Source: CAYJNO01 sp964371715 (GTDB taxonomy: Bacteria; Bacillota_I; Bacilli_A; Erysipelotrichales; Erysipelotrichaceae). Taken from it: a stretch of 56,977 bases of DNA. A program made the position numbers and the translations under genes. Below, one piece after another: positions 40,804-48,629 of the stretch. Under the pieces are notes generated by a model, which ran no database searches, was not told the origin of the DNA, and saw only the letters and a program-made list of their open reading frames with translations. Numbering within the stretch: position 1 is the first letter of the stretch; every line of letters starts with the position of its first letter. The DNA lies in contig CAYJNO010000012.1 in NCBI GenBank assembly GCA_964371715.1, positions 1-56,977 on the forward strand. The letters are read 5' to 3'.

Positions 40804-42931
40804 TGATAGAATAAAAGAGTTATTAAGTAAAATGACTCTAGAAGATAAACTTGGACAAATGACATTATTAGTTCCTGATTTTTTTGATAAAGAAAATAAC
40901 GTTGATTTAACAGGACCATTTGCCAATCTAGAGTTTAGTGAAGAGGAAATTAATAGTGTTGGTAGCATTTTAAATTCATTTAGCGCAGAAAAGAATATTA
41001 ATATTCAAAAAAATTATTTAGAAAAAAGTAAACATAAAATACCATTATTGATTATGGCGGATATTATTCATGGTAAATCTACAATTTTCCCAATAAATTT
41101 AGCTTTAGGATGTAGTTTTAATACAGAAGCTATGAAGACAATGGCAAAAACGGCTGCATTAGAAAGTAGTGTTTCAGGTATTCATTTAACATATGCACCA
41201 ATGGTAGATTTAGTAAGAGATCCAAGATGGGGTAGAGTTGCTGAATCAACAGGAGAAGATCCATATTTAAACTCAATTATGGCTGTAGCTGCAGTAGAAG
41301 GATATCAAGGAAAAGATATTAAAGAATATGGTAATATTGCATCTTGTTGTAAGCATTTCGCATCTTATGGGGCACCTGAGGGTGGAAGAGATTACAATAC
41401 AGTAGATATGTCTGAAGGAGTATTAAGAGATTTTTACTTACCAGCATATAAAGCATGTGTAGATGCAGATGTAAAAATGATGATGACTGCTTTCAATATC
41501 TTTGATCGTATTCCATCAGGGGCAAATACATTCTTATATAATGATATTTTAAGAAAAGAATGGGGCTTTAAAGGAAGTGTAATTTCTGATTATGCAGCAT
41601 TAGATGAAACAATGGTTCATGGCTTTGCCAAAGATGCAAAAGAAGCAGCTAAAGCATATTTAGAAGCAGGATGTGATATTGAAATGATGTCTCCACATTA
41701 TTTAAAATCAATGAAAGATATTGCAGCAAATGATGAGAAATATTTAAAATTAATTGATGAATCAGTATTAAAAGTATTACATTTAAAAGAAGAATTAGGC
41801 TTATTTGATAATCCTTATAAAGATGCAAATATTGAGATTGAAAAGAATACTTTAAAATCAAAAGAAAATTTACAAAAAGCTCTAGAGGTAGCAAGACAGT
41901 GTATTGTTTTATTACAAAATAATAACAATGTACTACCGTTAAATCCAAATATGAAAGTTGGTTTATGTGGACCATTTGCTACTTCAGAAGATGTTATTGG
42001 AACATGGGCATTTGAAAAAGGCGCAATAAGTTTAAGTGATAGTTTAAAAAATTCAAATATCGATATAACAGTTGCCATGAATAATGAATTAGGCTCAATG
42101 CAAGAAAAAATCTTTGATGTAGATATTGATTATAGTGAAGTTAGTAAATTAAAAGATTGTGATGTTATTTTAGCTTGTGTTGGTGAAAACCAAGAAGATA
42201 CAGGTGAAGGGGCAAGTAGAGCAAATATTCGTTTAAGTGCAAATCAAGAAGCGATGATTAAAAACTTAAAACAATTAAATAAACCAGTTATTGTTTTATT
42301 ATTCTCTGCAAGACCATTAGAACTAAATCCAATTATTAATGATGTTGATGCAATATTGCAAGTTTGGCATTTAGGAACAGAATCTGGAAATGCAATTAAA
42401 CAAGTATTATTTAATGAATATAATCCATCAGGAAGATTATCAATGAGCTTCCCACAAACTGTAGGACAAATACCAGTGTATTATAATCACTATAATACAG
42501 GAAGACCTAGAACTATTGAGATGAGATATGTATCAAGATACTTAGATTGTCCAAATGAACCATTATATCCATTTGGTTATGGTTTATCGTACTCTAACTT
42601 TGAATATTCAAACTTAAATGTTGCAGTAGTTGGTGAAACTATTAAAGCTAGTGTTAAAGTTAAAAATACAAGTGAACATAAAGGGATTGAAACAGTTCAA
42701 TGTTACATTAGAGATATTAAAGCTAGTGTAGTAAGACCAGTATTAGAACTTAAGGCTATTGAACAAGTATCAATAGAAGCTAATAGTGAAATAACTGTAG
42801 AATTTGAAATTACAAAAGAAATGCTTAAATTCCATAATGCAAAAATGGAATATGTTTTCGAAAGTGGTGAATTTGATATCTGTGTAGGTAAAAATTCAAG
42901 TGAATACTTAAAAGAAACAGTTAGTTTATAA
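40796..42931 (+). CDS. GH3 beta-glucosidase (canonical domain order)
   Basis: A 711-residue cytosolic GH3 enzyme in the usual order: TIM barrel (about 1-330), alpha/beta sandwich (about 360-575), Fn3-like domain (about 600-700). Substrate and catalytic motifs are I-M-A-D-I-I-H-G, Y-A-P-M-V-D-L-V-R-D-P-R-W-G-R, E-S-T-G-E-D-P, K-H-F-A-S-Y-G and the nucleophile Asp in G-S-V-I-S-D-Y (about 265). The acid/base Glu lies near G-E-N-Q-E-D-T-G-E-G. It overlaps the previous gene by 8 nt and is the last gene of the operon, before a strong terminator. It is probably a beta-glucosidase/beta-xylosidase of BglX style. Confidence 0.94.
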   Translation: MYSDRIKELLSKMTLEDKLGQMTLLVPDFFDKENNVDLTGPFANLEFSEEEINSVGSILNSFSAEKNINIQKNYLEKSKHKIPLLIMADIIHGKSTIFPINLALGCSFNTEAMKTMAKTAALESSVSGIHLTYAPMVDLVRDPRWGRVAESTGEDPYLNSIMAVAAVEGYQGKDIKEYGNIASCCKHFASYGAPEGGRDYNTVDMSEGVLRDFYLPAYKACVDADVKMMMTAFNIFDRIPSGANTFLYNDILRKEWGFKGSVISDYAALDETMVHGFAKDAKEAAKAYLEAGCDIEMMSPHYLKSMKDIAANDEKYLKLIDESVLKVLHLKEELGLFDNPYKDANIEIEKNTLKSKENLQKALEVARQCIVLLQNNNNVLPLNPNMKVGLCGPFATSEDVIGTWAFEKGAISLSDSLKNSNIDITVAMNNELGSMQEKIFDVDIDYSEVSKLKDCDVILACVGENQEDTGEGASRANIRLSANQEAMIKNLKQLNKPVIVLLFSARPLELNPIINDVDAILQVWHLGTESGNAIKQVLFNEYNPSGRLSMSFPQTVGQIPVYYNHYNTGRPRTIEMRYVSRYLDCPNEPLYPFGYGLSYSNFEYSNLNVAVVGETIKASVKVKNTSEHKGIETVQCYIRDIKASVVRPVLELKAIEQVSIEANSEITVEFEITKEMLKFHNAKMEYVFESGEFDICVGKNSSEYLKETVSL

Positions 42932-42936
42932 TAAAC

Positions 42937-42978
42937 AAATGCAAACATTAGTAAAATATCGCTAATGTTTGCATTTAT
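42937..42978 (+). terminator. Terminator of the sugar operon
   Basis: A 15-bp perfect stem, AAATGCAAACATTAG / CTAATGTTTGCATTT, with a 10-nt loop. Confidence 0.85.
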
Positions 42979-42997
42979 TATAATATTTTGTTATAAT
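42969..42997 (+). promoter_or_regulatory. secG promoter overlapping the upstream terminator
   Basis: TTGCAT (42969-42974), 17 nt, TATAAT (42992-42997) with extended TG at 42989-42990. The -35 lies in the right arm of the terminator. Confidence 0.75.
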
Positions 42998-43027
42998 CTT
43001 AGGGCATAAAGAAAAGGAGATTAAAAC

Positions 43028-43249
43028 ATGCTTGATATTTTATTAATGATAGTGGCTGGAACGTTAATACTTCTTTCTCTATTACAAGGTGGTAAAACTG
43101 AAGGAATTCAAGGTACTTTTACAGGTGGAGGATTAAACTTATTCTCTAATGTTAAAGAAAGAGGACCAGAAAAAATCATCGCAAACTTAACAATGTTTGT
43201 AGGAATTACATTCTTTGTATTAGTAATAGTTATAAGAGTAGTAGGTTAA
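43028..43249 (+). CDS. secG: Preprotein translocase subunit SecG
   Basis: A 73-residue membrane protein with two helices (about 3-20 and 53-72) joined by the conserved L-L-Q-G-G-K-T-E-G and F-T-G-G-G-L-N-L-F-S segments. It is an accessory subunit of SecYEG protein export. SD AAAGGAG precedes the ATG. secG followed by rnr and smpB is the standard Firmicutes order. Confidence 0.94.
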   Translation: MLDILLMIVAGTLILLSLLQGGKTEGIQGTFTGGGLNLFSNVKERGPEKIIANLTMFVGITFFVLVIVIRVVG

Positions 43250-43251
43250 TT

Positions 43252-43274
43252 AAAGGGCGATGCCCTTTTTTTTT
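43252..43274 (+). terminator. Terminator between secG and rnr
   Basis: Stem AAAGGGC / GCCCTTT, loop GAT, then a long T run ending right before the rnr SD. Confidence 0.88.
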
Positions 43275-43291
43275 AGGAGGTGAATAAAAAA

Positions 43292-45403
43292 ATGCTAAAA
43301 GAAAAAATATTAGATTTAATTAGCAATAATGAACCCTATAGTTTTGATATGAAAATGATTGCAAAACATTTTAAAATGGAAAAAACTAAAGAGTTTGTTG
43401 AATTAAATAAAGCAATGAGTAGTTTAGAAATGAATTATCAAATAATTAGAAATAATTCGAATTTTTACTCATTAGCTTTAAACAATAATGTATTTGAAGC
43501 AAGATATCGTGTTAATATGCAATATCGTGGTTTTGTAGAAGTAAATAATGAAAGATATTTTATAAAAGATAAAAACATTAATAAAGCTTTACATATGGAT
43601 GAAGTGTTAGTTTTGTTAAAGCCAGATGATAATTCGGAAATAATTGAAGTTATTAAAAGACATAAAGATTATATGGTTGGAACATTTAAATATCGAAAAG
43701 GTAAATTAAAGTTTATACCAGATAATATTAAAGATCATCGTGATATTAAGATTACTAATCCTTTAAATTTAAGATTTAAAGAAGATATGAAAGTAAAAGC
43801 AGAAATTGGTAAAGTAACTTCGGATGAAATATGCTTAAAGATTAATTCAATAATTGGAAATATTCATGATAAAGGAATGGATATAACTTCAATACTTTTA
43901 GAAAATGATGTCAGAATGGAGTTTTCTAAAAAGATTAATAATGCTTTAGAAGATTATCCAACAGAAATAAAAGTAAGTGCTAATAAAAACCGTCAAGATT
44001 TAACAAATGTCTTAACAATGACAATTGATGGTGATGATGCTAAAGACTATGATGATGCAATTAGTATTCAAAAATATAATGACTACTATAATTTGAAAGT
44101 ACATATTGCCGATGTGACACATTACGTTAAATTTAATGATGTAATTGATAAAGAAGCTTATGAAAGAGGGACGTCAATCTATGTATGTGATAGAGTTGTA
44201 CCAATGTTGCCCTTTAAATTATCAAATGAGTTATGTTCATTAATGCCAAATGTTAATCGAATGGCTCTAACATGTGATATGGATATTGATTTTAATGGTG
44301 ATATAAAAGATTATAGATTCTATGAAGCAATTATTAATAGTGATTATCGAATGACTTATAATAATGTAAATAAAATCTTAAAAAATGATGAAGAACAAGT
44401 TAATAAATATGCAGATATTAAAGATACAGTTGATACAATGTTAGAACTATCTTTAAAAATTAGAGCAAAAAGATTTAATAAAGGTGCTATAGATTTTGAA
44501 AAAGATGAAGCTAAAATTATCTTAGATAAAAAAGGACGAGCAGTTGATATTAAATTACGTGAACGAGATGAAGCAGAAAAGTTAATTGAAGACTTCATGG
44601 TTTTAGCGAATGAATGTGTAGCTCGTCATATGAAATGGATGAATATACCAAGTTTATATCGTGTTCATGAAGAGCCAAAAGAAGCAGAATTAGAACGCTT
44701 TAAAGATATCATGTATATCTTTGGCTACAAATTTAAAGGTAAAAATATAACATCTATTGCTTTACAAAACTGTTTAAATGAATTTAAAGAGCATGATGAA
44801 TATCCAGTAATCAAAGAGCTATTACTAAAGAGCATGAAAAAAGCAATTTATAGTGAAGAGTGTCTTGGACATTTTGGTTTAGGTTTAGAAGAATATACAC
44901 ACTTTACTTCACCAATTAGAAGGTATCCAGATTTAATCGTACATCGTATGCTAAAAAAATATGTAATAAATAATGATAATATGAAACACATTGATAAAGA
45001 TTATAAATTAATGATGGATTATGCGAAAAAATCAAGTGAAAATGAAAGAAAAGCAGTAAGTGTTGAACGGTTAGTTGATGATATGAAAAAAGCTGAATAC
45101 ATGGAAAAACATGTAGGTGAAATATTTGAAGGAACAATATCTTCGGTGTTAGGCTTTGGCTTCTTTGTTGAATTAAGTAACACAATAGAAGGTTTAATTC
45201 ACATAAGAACATTAGATGGACATTATGAATTTGATGAAAAAACTGTATCATTAAAAATGTATGATGAAAATAATATGCCAATAAATGTTTATCAATTAGG
45301 ACAAAAAATTCAAGTAAAAGTTAGTAAAGTTGATCGAAAAAATGGTAAAATAGATTTTGAACTAGTAAGGTTTAAAAGAAAGAAACGCAATAGGTGGATC
45401 TAA
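43292..45403 (+). CDS. rnr: Ribonuclease R
   Basis: A 703-residue 3'-5' exoribonuclease of the RNB family that degrades structured RNA and works with tmRNA. Cold-shock-like domains lie at the N-terminus. The catalytic RNB domain has I-D-G-D-D-A-K-D-Y-D-D-A-I (about 251-263), with the metal Asp residues, and H-F-T-S-P-I-R-R-Y-P-D. A C-terminal S1 domain (G-T-I-S-S-V-L-G-F-G-F-F-V-E-L) ends in a basic tail (F-K-R-K-K-R-N). The GTG at 43280 overlaps the SD AGGAGG, so the ATG at 43292 is chosen. It overlaps smpB by one base. Confidence 0.95.
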   Translation: MLKEKILDLISNNEPYSFDMKMIAKHFKMEKTKEFVELNKAMSSLEMNYQIIRNNSNFYSLALNNNVFEARYRVNMQYRGFVEVNNERYFIKDKNINKALHMDEVLVLLKPDDNSEIIEVIKRHKDYMVGTFKYRKGKLKFIPDNIKDHRDIKITNPLNLRFKEDMKVKAEIGKVTSDEICLKINSIIGNIHDKGMDITSILLENDVRMEFSKKINNALEDYPTEIKVSANKNRQDLTNVLTMTIDGDDAKDYDDAISIQKYNDYYNLKVHIADVTHYVKFNDVIDKEAYERGTSIYVCDRVVPMLPFKLSNELCSLMPNVNRMALTCDMDIDFNGDIKDYRFYEAIINSDYRMTYNNVNKILKNDEEQVNKYADIKDTVDTMLELSLKIRAKRFNKGAIDFEKDEAKIILDKKGRAVDIKLRERDEAEKLIEDFMVLANECVARHMKWMNIPSLYRVHEEPKEAELERFKDIMYIFGYKFKGKNITSIALQNCLNEFKEHDEYPVIKELLLKSMKKAIYSEECLGHFGLGLEEYTHFTSPIRRYPDLIVHRMLKKYVINNDNMKHIDKDYKLMMDYAKKSSENERKAVSVERLVDDMKKAEYMEKHVGEIFEGTISSVLGFGFFVELSNTIEGLIHIRTLDGHYEFDEKTVSLKMYDENNMPINVYQLGQKIQVKVSKVDRKNGKIDFELVRFKRKKRNRWI

Positions 45404-45855
45404 TGGGAGAAAAAATTTTAGCATTTAATAAAAAAGCAAAACATGATTATTTTTTAGAGGATTTTTATGAGGCTGGACTTGTGTTATCAGGAACAGAGAT
45501 TAAATCTATAAGACTTGGAAAAATACAGTTAAAAGAGAGCTTTATTTCTTTTGTCGGACATGAAGCCTTTATTAAAGGAATGCATGTATCACATTATGAA
45601 CAAGGAAATATCTTTAATCATGATGAAACACGTGAAAGAAAATTATTATTAAATAAACTGGAATTAAAAAAACTTCAACAAAAAGTAAAGCTTGGAGGCT
45701 ATACTATTGTACCAACTAAAATATATTTAAAAAATGGACGAGCAAAATTAGAAATAGCTTTAGCTAAAGGTAAAAATCTTTATGATAAACGACAAACTGA
45801 TAAAGAACGTTCAGTTAAAAGAGAATTACAAAAAGCAGTTAAAAATTTTAGATAA
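45403..45855 (+). CDS. smpB: SsrA-binding protein SmpB
   Basis: A 150-residue partner of tmRNA in rescue of stalled ribosomes. Conserved F-N-K-K-A-K-H-D-Y-F (about 8-17), G-L-V-L-S-G-T-E-I-K-S-I-R (about 27-39), the central Y-E-Q-G-N-I-F-N-H and the basic C-terminal tail (G-K-N-L-Y-D-K-R-Q-T then K-R-E) are all present. The ATG overlaps the rnr stop (TAATG), giving start 45403 and not the GTG at 45394. No ssrA gene follows in the 94-nt spacer. Confidence 0.95.
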   Translation: MGEKILAFNKKAKHDYFLEDFYEAGLVLSGTEIKSIRLGKIQLKESFISFVGHEAFIKGMHVSHYEQGNIFNHDETRERKLLLNKLELKKLQQKVKLGGYTIVPTKIYLKNGRAKLEIALAKGKNLYDKRQTDKERSVKRELQKAVKNFR

Positions 45856-45882
45856 TATTTAATTTAAATATTATCTTTTTTT
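45850..45882 (+). terminator. Terminator at the smpB stop
   Basis: GATAATATTTAA / TTAAATATTATC arms followed by seven T; the left arm includes the stop codon. Confidence 0.85.
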
Positions 45883-45949
45883 ATTACACAAAAATTACGA
45901 ACTATGATAAAATCATTATATAAACAATTGAGTATTAAAGGGAGGGAGT

Positions 45950-46525
45950 ATGAAAGATAATAAAGGGTTTACATTAATTGAGTTAATAGTAGTTATTGCG
46001 ATTATAGCAGTTTTAGCAGTTGTGCTTGCACCACAGTATATTCAATATGTTGAAAGAGGAAGAGAGTCAAATGATTTACAAATAGCTAGTGAAATAATTA
46101 ATTCAACAATGCTAGCTTTAGCAGATCCAGAATATTCACCAGGTGGAGGCTATGTGGTAGAAGTTGTATGGGCTACAGCGGATATTGATGATCGATTTAG
46201 GGGTTGGTTATTAATAAGACCAGCACTTGGAGGAAGAGTATCAACACTAGTAAATCCTACATCAGGGTATGTTGTTAATACATTCGATACAGAAAAGTTA
46301 GCTGAGGGTATTATTGAGTTTTTAGGTGTTGAAGCATCACCATCTTGGACTCATGACCAATATGGAGTTATCGGTATGGGAGAATCAGCTTTATCCAAAG
46401 AAGCTAATTTTGCATTTCATGTACATACATCAACTGGTGAAGTTTCATTAGCTTATACATCAGGAGATGGTGTGAAAAATCTTTGGGCTACTGAGTTTGG
46501 TTTAGATATTAATTTAGCTCCTTAA
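45950..46525 (+). CDS. Orphan type IV pilin-like (prepilin) protein
   Basis: A 191-residue protein with a class III signal: short basic leader ending in Gly, then F-T-L-I-E-L-I-V-V-I-A-I-I-A-V-L-A (residues 7-23), with Glu at position 5 of the mature form. The rest is a globular domain with A-L-A-D-P-E-Y and several Trp residues, different from short ComGC proteins. A prepilin peptidase would cleave after Gly6. No peptidase, assembly ATPase or platform gene is nearby. SD GGGAGGG is strong and the gene has its own terminator-bounded transcript. Function unknown: minor pilin, competence pseudopilin or stand-alone surface protein. Confidence 0.85.
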   Translation: MKDNKGFTLIELIVVIAIIAVLAVVLAPQYIQYVERGRESNDLQIASEIINSTMLALADPEYSPGGGYVVEVVWATADIDDRFRGWLLIRPALGGRVSTLVNPTSGYVVNTFDTEKLAEGIIEFLGVEASPSWTHDQYGVIGMGESALSKEANFAFHVHTSTGEVSLAYTSGDGVKNLWATEFGLDINLAP

Positions 46526-46578
46526 GGATAAAATAAGTAAAAAAATGCAAAAAACCATATGTATACATTTTAAAGATG

Positions 46579-46606
46579 TTGAAGTGGATAAAAAATGTAG
46601 TATAAT
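46579..46606 (+). promoter_or_regulatory. Predicted pfp promoter
   Basis: TTGAAG (46579-46584), 16 nt, TATAAT (46601-46606). Confidence 0.7.
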
Positions 46607-46634
46607 TTATGAGGAAATATAAAAGGAGAAAAAA

Positions 46635-47849
46635 ATGGCAAATTGTTTAGTAGCGCAATCAGGCGGACCAACATCAGTTATCAATGCAACTGTTGCTGGA
46701 GTAGTAAAAGCAAATCAATTAAACCCAATCTATGATACAGTTTATGGTGGATTAAATGGAATTGAAGGGATCTTAGAAGAAAGATTTGTTGATTTAACAA
46801 ATATGAGCGATGAAGAGAATCGTATTTTAAGACAAACACCTTCAAGTGCACTTGGTTCTTGTAGATATAAATTAAAAAGAGAAAACGTAAAAGACTTCGA
46901 AAAATTATTTGAAGTTATGGAAAAATATGATATTGAAACATTATTCTACACTGGTGGTAATGACTCAATGGATACAGTAGCGGCTTTAAGCGAATATGCA
47001 AAAGCTAATAATATTACAGGAAGAAGATTTGTTGGTTGTCCAAAAACAGTTGATAATGACTTACAACAAACTGACCACTGTCCAGGATTTGGTTCAGCTG
47101 CAAAATTCATTGCAACTACAGTAACTCAAACTTGGTTAGATGTTAACGTATATACTCGCCAAGAAGTATTCGTATTAGAAACAATGGGAAGAGATGCTGG
47201 TTGGTTAGCAGCTAGTTCTTGTTTATCAGGAATGGTTGACTTAGTAGTATTACCAGAAATTCCTTTCAATAAAGAAGTATTCTTAGAAGAAGTTAAAAAA
47301 TCAATTAAAGAAAAAAATAAATGTTATGTTGTAGTTTCTGAAGGTATCAAATATCCTGATGGAACATATGTTGCAGCTGGTGAAGCTAAAAATGATGGTT
47401 TTGGTCATGCAGTTTTAGGTGGAGCTGGTAATGCAATTAAAAACTTAATTTTAGAAAATGGTGCAGCTGATCGTGTTAAAGTTCAAGACTTATCAACTGC
47501 TCAAAGATCACATGCAGCTGGTCAATCTAAAGTTGACGTTGAAGAGTCATTCCAATTAGGTATGTCTGCTCATATGAGAAGTGCTAACAAAGAATTCACA
47601 GGTAAAATGGTTGGATTAAAACGTTTAGATCAAGAAGCTTATGATGTTGATTTCATTGCTATTGATGCTAATAAAGTTGCAAACCATGTAAAACATTTCC
47701 CTAAAGAATGGATGTTAGAAAACTATAGAGGAATTACCCAAGAAGCTATCGATTATATGAAACCATTAATCGTAGGTTCTCCAGCAACTGAATACAATGA
47801 AAATGGAATTATTAAGACAGTAGTACCATATTTCATGCGTAACAAATAA
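46635..47849 (+). CDS. pfp: Diphosphate-fructose-6-phosphate 1-phosphotransferase
   Basis: A 404-residue phosphofructokinase using pyrophosphate as phosphoryl donor. Two diagnostic spots support PPi use: Y-T-G-G-N-D-S (about 105-111), with Asp at the position that is Gly in ATP enzymes, and P-K-T-V-D-N-D (about 136-142), with Lys where ATP enzymes have Gly. The sugar-phosphate motif M-G-R-D-A-G-W-L-A (about 184-192) is intact. The reaction is reversible and saves ATP in fermentation. Promoter TTGAAG-16-TATAAT and SD AAAGGAG. The gene is monocistronic, ending at a terminator shared with the response regulator. Confidence 0.94.
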   Translation: MANCLVAQSGGPTSVINATVAGVVKANQLNPIYDTVYGGLNGIEGILEERFVDLTNMSDEENRILRQTPSSALGSCRYKLKRENVKDFEKLFEVMEKYDIETLFYTGGNDSMDTVAALSEYAKANNITGRRFVGCPKTVDNDLQQTDHCPGFGSAAKFIATTVTQTWLDVNVYTRQEVFVLETMGRDAGWLAASSCLSGMVDLVVLPEIPFNKEVFLEEVKKSIKEKNKCYVVVSEGIKYPDGTYVAAGEAKNDGFGHAVLGGAGNAIKNLILENGAADRVKVQDLSTAQRSHAAGQSKVDVEESFQLGMSAHMRSANKEFTGKMVGLKRLDQEAYDVDFIAIDANKVANHVKHFPKEWMLENYRGITQEAIDYMKPLIVGSPATEYNENGIIKTVVPYFMRNK

Positions 47850-47861
47850 GTTAAATAAACT

Positions 47862-47895
47862 AAAAGCATTAATCAATCAGTGATTAATGCTTTTT
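47862..47895. terminator. Bidirectional terminator between pfp and the response regulator
   Basis: A 14-bp perfect stem, AAAAGCATTAATCA / TGATTAATGCTTTT, 5-nt loop, with T-rich flanks on both strands. Confidence 0.92.
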
Positions 47896-48574
47896 ATATG
47901 TTTATAAATTTGTAACCAATTCCCCAAACAGTTAGTAAATGTTGGGGGTTTTTAGGATCTATTTCAATAATATGTCTTAATCTTTTTACATAAACTGTAA
48001 TTGTATTATCATCAACAATTGAATCATTCCATATAAGTGTATGTAGTTGTTCTTTACTAAAAACTTGATTAGGATTATCAATAAAGTATTTAAGTAGTAA
48101 CAACTCTTTAGATGTTAAAATTAATGTTTTATTATTCATAAGAATCGTCATACTTTTATTATCAAAGATAAATTTTTCGTTTGGTCTTGTTGATATTATA
48201 TTGTATTGATTACTTCTTCTTATAATAGCTTTAATTTTGGATTTTAATACCTCTAAATGAAATGGCTTTGTAATGTAATCATCAGCACCGATACCAAGTC
48301 CTAAAACCTTTGTCATTTCATCGTCATTAGCAGATATACAAATAACTGGAGTATAAATATTTAGACTTCTAATATGCTCTAAAAAATCTAAGCCTGAACC
48401 ATCAGGTAAATTGATATCCATTAAGATGATATCAAAACTATTATTAGTGATCATTTTTTGGGCATCTTCAATACAATATACCTGATATAAGTCGTAGTCT
48501 AAATCATTAAATGAATACTTTAAAGCTTTTTGAATGGCAATGTCATCTTCTAGAATTAATAATTTGGTTTTCAT
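47894..48574 (-). CDS. OmpR-family response regulator
   Basis: A 226-residue two-component regulator. The receiver domain has L-E-D-D near the start, the phospho-acceptor Asp in I-I-L-M-D-I-N-L-P-D-G-S-G (about 48-60), I-S-A-N and T-K-P-F (about 102-105). The DNA-binding winged helix (about 130-226) has the L-T-S-K-E-L-L-L-L motif and V-Y-V-K-R-L-R. The ATG at 48574 gives the proper start; upstream in-frame codons to 48601 lie within the promoter. It has no SD: an extended -10 TGCTATAAT ends 6 nt before the ATG, so the mRNA is predicted leaderless. It is divergent from its likely partner kinase. Confidence 0.92.
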   Translation of the reverse strand: MKTKLLILEDDIAIQKALKYSFNDLDYDLYQVYCIEDAQKMITNNSFDIILMDINLPDGSGLDFLEHIRSLNIYTPVICISANDDEMTKVLGLGIGADDYITKPFHLEVLKSKIKAIIRRSNQYNIISTRPNEKFIFDNKSMTILMNNKTLILTSKELLLLKYFIDNPNQVFSKEQLHTLIWNDSIVDDNTITVYVKRLRHIIEIDPKNPQHLLTVWGIGYKFINI

Positions 48575-48580
48575 AATATA

Positions 48581-48589
48581 ATTATAGCA
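48581..48589 (-). promoter_or_regulatory. Leaderless extended -10 promoter of the response regulator
   Basis: On the minus strand TGCTATAAT is followed by 6 nt and the ATG. No -35 is recognisable at 17 nt. Confidence 0.68.
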
Positions 48590-48614
48590 AAATTTAAGCA
48601 AAAATTATAAATAA

Positions 48615-48623
48615 TGGTATAAT
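48615..48623 (+). promoter_or_regulatory. Leaderless extended -10 promoter of the histidine kinase
   Basis: TGGTATAAT is followed by 6 nt and the ATG at 48630; this mirrors the response-regulator promoter. Confidence 0.68.
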
Positions 48624-48629
48624 CATGTT

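Noticed and set aside
45856..45949. Possible ssrA (tmRNA) gene after smpB, as in many Firmicutes
   Set aside because: The spacer is only 94 nt and lacks the tRNA-like ends and tag reading frame.
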